The notes beneath the pieces were generated by a model. It was not told where the DNA came from. It was given only the letters and a program-made list of their open reading frames with translations, and did not search any database. Below are positions 15,028 to 21,161 of a stretch of DNA of 21,161 nt, one piece after another. The position numbers were made by a program, and so were the translations under genes. The stretch spans positions 1 through 21,161 of the forward strand of contig DIUK01000034.1 in assembly GCA_002422995.1 (NCBI GenBank), read 5' to 3'. Source of the stretch: Rhodocyclaceae bacterium UBA6160 (GTDB lineage Bacteria > Pseudomonadota > Gammaproteobacteria > Burkholderiales > Rhodocyclaceae). The first letter of the stretch is position 1. Every line of letters starts with the position of its first letter.

Positions 15028-17463
15028 TCAATGCGGCAAAACAGTATTTACGCTCGAGTCTACGACTGTTTTGGTTTCAACAGGTATTTCCGAATTTTCA
15101 TCTAATGGCGTCGGCAATCTTGCCAACGCCAATTCCAACACATTATCAATCCAGCGAACAGGTTTAATTTCAATACGATTTTTAATAATATCCGGAATTT
15201 CTGCCAGATCCTTAACATTTTCTTCGGGAATTAGCGCTAAACGCACCCCCCCGCGCACAGCAGCAAGCAGCTTCTCTTTTAACCCGCCAATCGGCAAAAC
15301 TTCACCCCGTAATGTTATTTCTCCTGTCATCGCAACATCCGCTCTGACGGGGATCTCAGTAAGCGCTGAAACCAATGCCGTACAAATTGCAATACCAGCA
15401 CTTGGACCATCTTTAGGCGTCGCCCCTTCAGGCAAATGGATATGCAAGTCACTTTTTTGGTAAAAATCCTCAGAGATACCTAATTGCTTACTGCGTTTTC
15501 TTACAACGGACAAAGCTGCCTGAATTGATTCCTGCATGACTTCGCCCAACTTGCCTGTTGTAGTCGTTTTTCCTTTTCCAGGCAACACAATGGCTTCAAT
15601 CGTCAACAATTCGCCACCAACTTCAGTCCAGGCTAATCCAGTCACTTGACCGACTTGATTTTCTTTTTCGGCCATACCGAAGCTATAGCGACGCACGCCC
15701 AAATATTTATCAAGATTTTTTTCGTTCACAATCAGCTTGTTTTTGCGTGGCCGCATCACAAGTGACTTAACCACTTTGCGACAAATTTTTGAAATATCGC
15801 GTTCAAGTGAACGTACGCCAGCCTCTCTTGTGTAATAACGGACAATATCGCGCACCGCATCTTCAGTGACTGTTAATTCAGAAAGCTTGATCCCATTGTT
15901 TTTCATCTGCTTTGCAAGCAAATAACGCATTGCGATACTCACTTTTTCATCTTCCGTATAACCGGACAAACGAATGATTTCCATTCTATCGAGCAGGGCA
16001 TGGGGAATATTCAACGTATTCGCCGTAGCAACAAACATAACGTCAGACAAATCAAAATCGACTTCCACATAATGATCTTCAAACGTGTGATTTTGCTCAG
16101 GATCTAATACCTCAAGCAACGCAGAGGAGGGATCTCCACGAAAATCCTGGCCCATCTTGTCGACTTCATCAAGCAAAAACAACGGATTCTTGACACCAAC
16201 CTTAGCCATGTTTTGCAAAATCTTGCCTGGCATGGAACCAATGTAAGTACGGCGATGCCCGCGAATCTCAGCTTCGTCACGCACACCACCTAAGGCCATG
16301 CGAACAAATTTCCGATTCGTTGCTTTAGCAATAGATTGCCCAAGCGATGTTTTACCCACGCCTGGCGGCCCAACTAAACACAAAATAGGTGCTTTAACTT
16401 TATCTACTCGCTGCTGAACAGCCAAGTACTCAACAATTCGCTCTTTAACTTTTTCTAAGCCATAGTGATCCTTATCCAGCAGCTTCTCTGCTGCGGGCAA
16501 ATCTTTACTAATACGCGATTTTTTACGCCAGGGTAGACCGATTAGGGTTTCAATATAATTCCTAACCACCGAAGCTTCTGCTGCCATCGGCGACATTAGT
16601 TTAAGTTTTTTCAACTCGTTCGTTGCTTTTTGCAAGCCCTCCTTGCTCATACCGGCGGCTTTAATTTTTTTCTCAAGCTCATCAATATCAGCGCCTTCTT
16701 CACCCTCACCTAATTCTTTCTGAATAGCTTTGGCTTGTTCATTGAGATAATACTCACGCTGACTTTTTTCCATCTGTCGCTTGACGCGACCGCGTATCCG
16801 CTTTTCAACTTGTAAAATATCCAACTCAGCCTCTAGCTGGCCAAGCAGTTTTTCGAGCCGAACTGTCACGCTAATCGATTCCAGAACCTCTTGTTTTTGC
16901 TCCAACTTCAGCGGCAAGTGCGCTGCAATCGTATCAGCAAGCCTTCCACCTTCATCGATCCCCGCCAAAGAAGTCAACACTTCTGGTGGAATTTTTTTGT
17001 TTAGCTTAACGTACTGATCAAATTGCGCCAGCACTGTGCGTCGCATGGCTTCAATCTCATGATTAGCGACACTTTCGTCCGCAATCGCCGAAATGTTTGC
17101 CGTAAATAGCTCTCCCGCATCTTCAACACTTAGCACCTTTGCCCGCTCTACCCCCTCAACCAGAACCTTGACTGTGCCATCGGGGAGTTTCAGCATTTGT
17201 AGAATATTGGCCATACAGCCAATATCGTACATATCATCGACTGTAGGCTCATCTTTAGCCGCATGCTTTTGCGCCACTAAAAGAATGTTCTTACCGCCTT
17301 CCATCGCCAACTCTAACGCTTTGATAGATTTAGGGCGTCCGACAAACAGCGGGATGACCATATGCGGAAACACCACTACATCTCGTAATGGCAATAGGGG
17401 TGTTGCCGAAACATCGGCGCTAACAGGCGTTGTTGTTGGGGAATCCATCTGATCAGACATCAT
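15028..17463 (-). CDS. lon: ATP-dependent protease Lon
   Basis: An 811-residue LonA protease that degrades misfolded and regulatory proteins in the cytoplasm. It has the substrate-binding N-terminal domain (from LLPLRDVVVFPHMV, about 23-220) and a coiled-coil linker. The AAA+ module carries Walker A GPPGVGKT (365-372) and Walker B FLLDEVDK (429-436). The protease domain has Ser688 in PKDGPSAGI and Lys731 in GGLKEKLLAA, the catalytic dyad with the spacing seen in E. coli. Two ATGs are adjacent (17463, 17460), with AAAGGA upstream; spacing slightly favours the second. A sigma-32-type promoter precedes it, 33 bp upstream of the start. The C-terminal tail after about 785 is acidic and variable. 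Confidence 0.98.
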   Translation of the reverse strand: MMSDQMDSPTTTPVSADVSATPLLPLRDVVVFPHMVIPLFVGRPKSIKALELAMEGGKNILLVAQKHAAKDEPTVDDMYDIGCMANILQMLKLPDGTVKVLVEGVERAKVLSVEDAGELFTANISAIADESVANHEIEAMRRTVLAQFDQYVKLNKKIPPEVLTSLAGIDEGGRLADTIAAHLPLKLEQKQEVLESISVTVRLEKLLGQLEAELDILQVEKRIRGRVKRQMEKSQREYYLNEQAKAIQKELGEGEEGADIDELEKKIKAAGMSKEGLQKATNELKKLKLMSPMAAEASVVRNYIETLIGLPWRKKSRISKDLPAAEKLLDKDHYGLEKVKERIVEYLAVQQRVDKVKAPILCLVGPPGVGKTSLGQSIAKATNRKFVRMALGGVRDEAEIRGHRRTYIGSMPGKILQNMAKVGVKNPLFLLDEVDKMGQDFRGDPSSALLEVLDPEQNHTFEDHYVEVDFDLSDVMFVATANTLNIPHALLDRMEIIRLSGYTEDEKVSIAMRYLLAKQMKNNGIKLSELTVTEDAVRDIVRYYTREAGVRSLERDISKICRKVVKSLVMRPRKNKLIVNEKNLDKYLGVRRYSFGMAEKENQVGQVTGLAWTEVGGELLTIEAIVLPGKGKTTTTGKLGEVMQESIQAALSVVRKRSKQLGISEDFYQKSDLHIHLPEGATPKDGPSAGIAICTALVSALTEIPVRADVAMTGEITLRGEVLPIGGLKEKLLAAVRGGVRLALIPEENVKDLAEIPDIIKNRIEIKPVRWIDNVLELALARLPTPLDENSEIPVETKTVVDSSVNTVLPH

Positions 17464-17495
17464 CGTGTCCTTTAAAGTTATAAATCACATTTGCC

Positions 17496-17523
17496 ATATG
17501 AGGCTGAGTGAAGAAATATCAAG
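17496..17523 (-). promoter_or_regulatory. Sigma-32 (heat-shock) type promoter of lon
   Basis: Read on the minus strand, CTTGATA (17523-17517) is followed after 14 bp by CTCATAT (17502-17496). This closely fits the RpoH pattern CTTGAAA-N13-15-CCCATNT, with one mismatch in each box. It lies 33 bp upstream of the lon ATG. lon is a well-known heat-shock gene, which supports the reading. Its -35 box overlaps the end of the clpX 3' hairpin. Confidence 0.65.
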
Positions 17524-17562
17524 AGCTGAAAAAATTTCAGCTCTCTGCGCATGATGCGCAGA
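17522..17562 (-). terminator. Two adjoining hairpins after clpX
   Basis: The first inverted repeat, TCTGCGCAT/ATGCGCAGA (17544-17552 and 17554-17562), abuts the clpX stop codon. The second, AGAGCTGAAA/TTTCAGCTCT (17522-17531 and 17535-17544), follows directly and shares one base with it. After the second stem the minus strand has only a broken T stretch. Partial termination of the tig-clpP-clpX transcript is likely, with lon restarted from its own promoter. Confidence 0.55.
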
Positions 17563-18831
17563 TCAATTAGCGCCGGAAACCTTGGGTTGATCTTCGAAAA
17601 TAATCAATGGCTGGGCACCGCTGTCTATTGTTGTTTCATCTACAACAACTTTTGTTGCATTTTCCATTGTCGGCAATTCGTACATCGTATCCAGAAGTAC
17701 GTTTTCTAAAATAGACCGCAATCCTCGGGCACCTGTTTTACGCTTCAAAGCCTTTTTAGCAATCGCCTGCAATGCTGAAGGACGGATTTCCAACTCCACC
17801 CCCTCCATGGAAAACAGCTTTTGATACTGTTTCACCAAAGCATTTTTTGGCTCGATCAAAATCTCAACTAAAGCAGCCTCATCTAGCTCTCTTAGCGTCG
17901 CCAATACAGGCAGACGCCCAATTAACTCGGGTATAAGTCCGAACTTAATCAAGTCTTCCGGCTCGACTTCACGCAGCACATCAGAAACACTCCCGGCATC
18001 CCGACTTTTTACTTCAGCACCAAATCCGATTCCTCCTTTTTCTGAGCGCGCACGAATAACTTTATCCAAGCCATCAAATGCACCACCACAGAAGAACAGA
18101 ATATTGGTTGTATCGATTTGGATGAAATCTTGATTGGGATGCTTTCGCCCACCTTGAGGGGGAATACTGGCTACCGTGCCTTCAATAAGCTTCAACAAGG
18201 CTTGCTGAACACCTTCACCAGAAACATCTCGCGTAATTGAGGGATTATCTGCCTTGCGTGAAATTTTATCAATTTCATCAATATAGATAATGCCTTGCTG
18301 CGCTTTTTCTACATCATGGTCGCAGTTTTGCAAAAGCTTTTGAATGATATTTTCAACATCCTCACCCACATAGCCAGCTTCGGTTAGCGTCGTCGCATCG
18401 GCCATAACAAAAGGCACATTCAGCATACGGGCAAGCGTTTGAGCTAACAGGGTTTTACCTGAACCTGTGGGGCCAATCAGCAAAATATTACTTTTAGCCA
18501 GCTCAATGCCATCGCTGCCTTTTTCTTTATGGCGAATTCGTTTGTAGTGGTTATATACAGCAACGGCAAGAATTTTCTTTGCATCATCCTGACCAATGAC
18601 ATATTGATCAAGCAACGCACGAATTTCCTTTGGCGTTGGCAAACCATTGCCATTCTCACCCTCAGTATCTGAATTGGCAATTTCATCTCGAACGATGTCA
18701 TTGCATAAGTCAATACACTCATCACAGATAAAGACAGAAGGCCCAGCAATTAATTTCTTAACTTCATGCTGGCTTTTGCCGCAAAAAGAGCAATACAACA
18801 GTTTGTCACCGTCTGCTGTCTTCTTTTCCAC
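17563..18831 (-). CDS. clpX: ClpX, ATP-dependent unfoldase of the ClpXP protease
   Basis: A 422-residue AAA+ protein that unfolds tagged proteins and feeds them to ClpP. The N-terminal zinc-binding domain has Cys14, Cys17, Cys36 and Cys39. Walker A is GPTGSGKT (120-127), the pore loop GYVG is at 153-156, Walker B IIYIDE at 181-186, and a second pore loop GGRKHPNQ follows. The length and all functional motifs are normal. It starts with ATG at 18831, 26 bp after the clpP stop, and belongs to tig-clpP-clpX. Two hairpins follow its stop codon. Confidence 0.98.
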   Translation of the reverse strand: MEKKTADGDKLLYCSFCGKSQHEVKKLIAGPSVFICDECIDLCNDIVRDEIANSDTEGENGNGLPTPKEIRALLDQYVIGQDDAKKILAVAVYNHYKRIRHKEKGSDGIELAKSNILLIGPTGSGKTLLAQTLARMLNVPFVMADATTLTEAGYVGEDVENIIQKLLQNCDHDVEKAQQGIIYIDEIDKISRKADNPSITRDVSGEGVQQALLKLIEGTVASIPPQGGRKHPNQDFIQIDTTNILFFCGGAFDGLDKVIRARSEKGGIGFGAEVKSRDAGSVSDVLREVEPEDLIKFGLIPELIGRLPVLATLRELDEAALVEILIEPKNALVKQYQKLFSMEGVELEIRPSALQAIAKKALKRKTGARGLRSILENVLLDTMYELPTMENATKVVVDETTIDSGAQPLIIFEDQPKVSGAN

Positions 18832-18857
18832 TATCGTTATCTCCGCGAATAGTTAAT

Positions 18858-19526
18858 TCAGCTTGTCACAACATCTGTACGACTGGTCAAAACCTTATCG
18901 ACCAGACCATACGCCACAGCCGCTTCAGCCGACAAGAAATTATCACGATCGGTATCGCGCTCAATTTGTTCTAATGATTGACCAGTATGCATTGCCAACA
19001 TGCCATTCAGCTTTTGCTTTAAAAACAAAATCTCTTTGGCATGAATTTCAATGTCAGATGCCTGACCCTGGAACCCACCTAAGGGTTGATGAATCATTAC
19101 TCGTGAGTTAGGCAAGCAATAACGTTTACCTTTCTCACCTGCTGTCAATAAAAACGCCCCCATACTGGCCGCCTGCCCGATGCACAAGGTAGATACGTTA
19201 GATTTAATGAACTGCATGGTATCGTAAATCGCCATGCCAGCAGAAACCGAACCACCAGGAGAGTTGATATAGAAAAAGATATCTTTATCGGGGTTTTCCG
19301 ACTCCAGAAAAAGCAATTGGGCAACAATCACATTCGCCGTAGCATCATTTACTGGACCAACAAGAAAGATCACCCGCTCCCGCAACAAGCGCGAATAGAT
19401 ATCGTAAGCTCGTTCGCCACGGCCGCTTGTTTCGATCACCATAGGCACCATGCCCAAGCCTTGTGGCTCATGCATCGAGGAACCCATGCTCCCTTGACCA
19501 TTTTGTATGTACTGCGCACCAAACAT
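18858..19526 (-). CDS. clpP: ClpP, proteolytic subunit of Clp proteases
   Basis: A serine protease forming the 14-subunit chamber used with ClpX. The frame can start at 19544, but the ATG at 19526 has an excellent AGGAGG 4 nt upstream while the first ATG has none, so 222 residues from 19526 is preferred. With that start the triad is Ser121 (GQAASMGAF), His146 (MIHQPLGG) and Asp195 (RDTDRDN), with the spacings of E. coli ClpP. A propeptide of about 25 residues precedes VPMVIETSGRGER and is probably removed by self-cleavage. It is somewhat longer and more Gln/Gly/Ser-rich than the 14-residue E. coli propeptide. The gene begins 26 bp after the tig stop. Confidence 0.97.
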   Translation of the reverse strand: MFGAQYIQNGQGSMGSSMHEPQGLGMVPMVIETSGRGERAYDIYSRLLRERVIFLVGPVNDATANVIVAQLLFLESENPDKDIFFYINSPGGSVSAGMAIYDTMQFIKSNVSTLCIGQAASMGAFLLTAGEKGKRYCLPNSRVMIHQPLGGFQGQASDIEIHAKEILFLKQKLNGMLAMHTGQSLEQIERDTDRDNFLSAEAAVAYGLVDKVLTSRTDVVTS

Positions 19527-19552
19527 AGAGCCTCCTGAAGTCATGATTTAGC

Positions 19553-20908
19553 TTAACCTGCGTTACCCATCAGCTCTTCAAAAGCAACTGATTTGTCGGT
19601 GACTTTTACTTGATTCAAAACCCACTGCACCACATTCTCTTCAACGGCCAATGCCTCAGCTTCTGCCAAGCGCTGTGGTTGAGAGTAATACCAACGCACA
19701 ACCTCTTTAGGGTCTTCAAATGAAGCAGAAAACTCATCCACAACAGCGCGCACTTGCTCAGGTTTAGCGTAAAGGTCATTTGCTTTCACCAACTCCGTGA
19801 GTAGCAACCCCAGCTTAACGCGGCGAATAGCCTTATCGGCAAACCAAGCCGGATCTATCGGAAAGCCTTTTACTGCCATGCCACGCGCTTCCATATCACG
19901 TACTGCCGCATCTGCCATTTGCTTTGATTCTGCATCAACCAATGCCTTAGGCACATCGAAAGGCGTCACCGCGAGCAAGGCGTCCATAACGTATTGCTTC
20001 GTTTGCGCTTTCAGGCGCTTTTGCACTTCGCGCTGAAGGTTGGCACGGATTTCATCACGCATGACTGACAAATCACCATCTTTTGAGCCTAGGGTTTTCG
20101 CAAACTCGGCATCCAAAGCGGGCAACTCTGGTGCTTCAACTTTTTTGATAGTGACCTCAAACTGCACGGTGCTACCAGCCAAATCCTTGGCTTGATAATC
20201 TGCAGGAAACATTAAATCAAACGTCTTTTTCTCGCCTGGTGCAGCGCCCGTTACAGCATTTTCAAAGTCAGGCAACATCGAGCCCGCACCCACAGTCATC
20301 GTGTGGTTATCAGCTTTCCCGCCGGCAAACTCAACGCCATCCTTACGACCGACAAAGTCAATAACGATACGATCATCTTTTTGTGCCGGACGCTGCACCT
20401 CATTAAATACCACGCGTTGCTTGCGGAGTACTTCCAGGGTTTGATCAACTTCCGCATCGGTAACTGAAAGCACAGGCCGTTCGACAGACTGACCTGACAA
20501 ATCACCTATGGTAATACTTGGGTAAACCTCAAAAGTGGCACTAAAGCCCAACTTGCCTTCGCCTGCATCAGGGACTGGCTGAATGTCCGGATAACCTGCC
20601 ACACGAAGGTTTTTTGCCTTAAGCTCAGCGTCCAGCGCAGCTTCAACTGCCTTCCCAATCGCCTCACTGCGTGCTTGACCACCATAGTTTTTTTCCACCA
20701 GGTGCATGGGCACTTTGCCGGGACGAAAACCGGGCATTTTGACAGTGCGCGCAATATTTTTAAGGCTCGCACCGATATCACTCTCAATATCCGCCAGAGT
20801 GATGGAAAGCTCAATTCGCCGCTCAAGCGGGCTCACTGGCGCATTTGCGGGGGCAACTGCATCGGTCGTTGCTGGCTGGCTGGCTAACTCTATTGCTGTA
20901 TCCGTCAT
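19553..20908 (-). CDS. tig: Trigger factor, ribosome-associated chaperone
   Basis: A 451-residue chaperone that binds the ribosomal exit tunnel and meets nascent chains. The ribosome-binding loop GFRPGKVP is at about 60-67. The FKBP-type PPIase domain (about 155-245) contains KDDRIVIDFVGRKDGVEFAGG and MLPDFENAVTG. A helical C-terminal chaperone region follows. The open frame starts five codons earlier with TTG at 20923, but ATG 20908 has ACGGA at suitable distance and is preferred. The first ~25 residues are an unusual Ala/Thr/Pro-rich extension before the family start (PLERRIELSI). It heads tig-clpP-clpX. Confidence 0.96.
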   Translation of the reverse strand: MTDTAIELASQPATTDAVAPANAPVSPLERRIELSITLADIESDIGASLKNIARTVKMPGFRPGKVPMHLVEKNYGGQARSEAIGKAVEAALDAELKAKNLRVAGYPDIQPVPDAGEGKLGFSATFEVYPSITIGDLSGQSVERPVLSVTDAEVDQTLEVLRKQRVVFNEVQRPAQKDDRIVIDFVGRKDGVEFAGGKADNHTMTVGAGSMLPDFENAVTGAAPGEKKTFDLMFPADYQAKDLAGSTVQFEVTIKKVEAPELPALDAEFAKTLGSKDGDLSVMRDEIRANLQREVQKRLKAQTKQYVMDALLAVTPFDVPKALVDAESKQMADAAVRDMEARGMAVKGFPIDPAWFADKAIRRVKLGLLLTELVKANDLYAKPEQVRAVVDEFSASFEDPKEVVRWYYSQPQRLAEAEALAVEENVVQWVLNQVKVTDKSVAFEELMGNAG

Positions 20909-20952
20909 TTTTTTATCCGTCAAAATTAAAAACTACGCAAAACACAAAAAAC

Positions 20953-20997
20953 TGCTTTGATTGCTACATTGGCTGCATAGCAATGCCTTAAAAAGCA
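20953..20997 (-). terminator. Terminator-like hairpin between tRNA-Leu(UAG) and tig
   Basis: On the minus strand an outer stem TGCTTT/AAAGCA (20997-20992 with 20958-20953) and an inner stem ATTGCTA/TAGCAAT (20984-20978 with 20966-20960) enclose an 11-base loop. Six T residues follow after one base (20951-20946). This has the form of a rho-independent terminator. It may end the tRNA-Leu transcript or act as an attenuator in the tig leader. Confidence 0.5.
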
Positions 20998-21025
20998 TCT
21001 ATAAAAATAAAATACAAAAGTACAA
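20998..21025 (-). promoter_or_regulatory. Candidate promoter for tig
   Basis: On the minus strand TTGTAC (21025-21020) and TATAGA (21003-20998) are separated by 16 bp. Each box fits the sigma-70 consensus at 4 of 6 positions or better. The region is AT-rich, so chance matches are likely. It lies between tRNA-Leu(UAG) and the terminator-like hairpin. Confidence 0.35.
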
Positions 21026-21052
21026 AAGCAGTAGTACCAATAAGCTCAAGTA

Positions 21053-21137
21053 TGGTGCCCAGGAAGGGACTCGAACCCCCACGCCTCGCGGCGCCAGAAC
21101 CTAAATCTGGTGCGTCTACCAATTCCGCCACCTGGGC
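21053..21137 (-). tRNA. tRNA-Leu (anticodon UAG)
   Basis: An 85-nt class II tRNA on the minus strand. The acceptor GCCCAGG (21137-21131) pairs with the sequence complementary to 21057-21063. The anticodon stem CCAGA/TCTGG encloses TTTAGGT, giving anticodon TAG. A long variable arm and a T-loop with GTTCGAGTC follow, and CCA is encoded (21055-21053). It precedes tig, as in many betaproteobacteria. Confidence 0.97.
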
Positions 21138-21161
21138 CTTACTTATTTATGCTCACCGGCA

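Noticed and set aside
1..21161. CRISPR arrays, toxin-antitoxin pairs, retrons or other defence systems
   Set aside because: No regularly spaced repeats, no reverse transcriptase, no nuclease-toxin pairs and no phage structural genes were seen. All substantial open frames are accounted for by housekeeping genes or decayed remnants.

Overview
The window reads as chromosomal DNA of a betaproteobacterium, most likely of the Nitrosomonadales type. This is inferred from gene content and order: exbB-exbD-lpxK-ybaR-kdsB, a PPi-dependent phosphofructokinase beside a membrane pyrophosphatase, and tRNA-Leu / tig-clpP-clpX-lon / tRNA-Val / ppiD. No 16S or other decisive marker is present, so the placement is an inference. 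Most of the window is conserved housekeeping DNA. I found no convincing new defence, mobile or biosynthetic system.

Left edge (1-1500): the 3' part of a GC-rich molybdate ABC ATPase gene (modC), then a frameshifted and truncated tyrosine-integrase relic lying just beyond the 3' end of tRNA-Leu(CAA). This looks like the scar of an element that used the tRNA as its attachment site.

Pyrophosphate and envelope block (1627-8861, all minus strand): exbB, exbD, lpxK, ybaR and kdsB form one tightly packed run with overlapping ends (proton-motive-force energiser, lipid A 4'-kinase, Trm112-like protein, CMP-Kdo synthetase). A promoter overlapping the kdsB stop codon then appears to start a second unit, adk-pfp-hppA (adenylate kinase, PPi-phosphofructokinase, K+-independent H+-pyrophosphatase). 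It ends at a perfect 34-bp palindrome and amounts to a small PPi/adenylate energy module.

Middle (8801-12950): a divergent intergenic region with a DnaA-box-like inverted repeat, then xseA (exonuclease VII large subunit) and rpsT (ribosomal protein S20) on the plus strand. rpsT has a near-consensus promoter and a bidirectional terminator. Facing them are rluE and a secreted DUF192 protein. About 0.9 kb of decayed DNA follows, with an IS3-family orfA relic and orphan ORF fragments.

Proteostasis block (12952-21137, minus strand): tRNA-Leu(UAG), trigger factor, ClpP, ClpX, Lon, tRNA-Val(UAC) and the periplasmic chaperone PpiD. lon has a good sigma-32-type heat-shock promoter overlapping the clpX 3' hairpin. 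No hupB gene lies between lon and ppiD, where many proteobacteria carry one.
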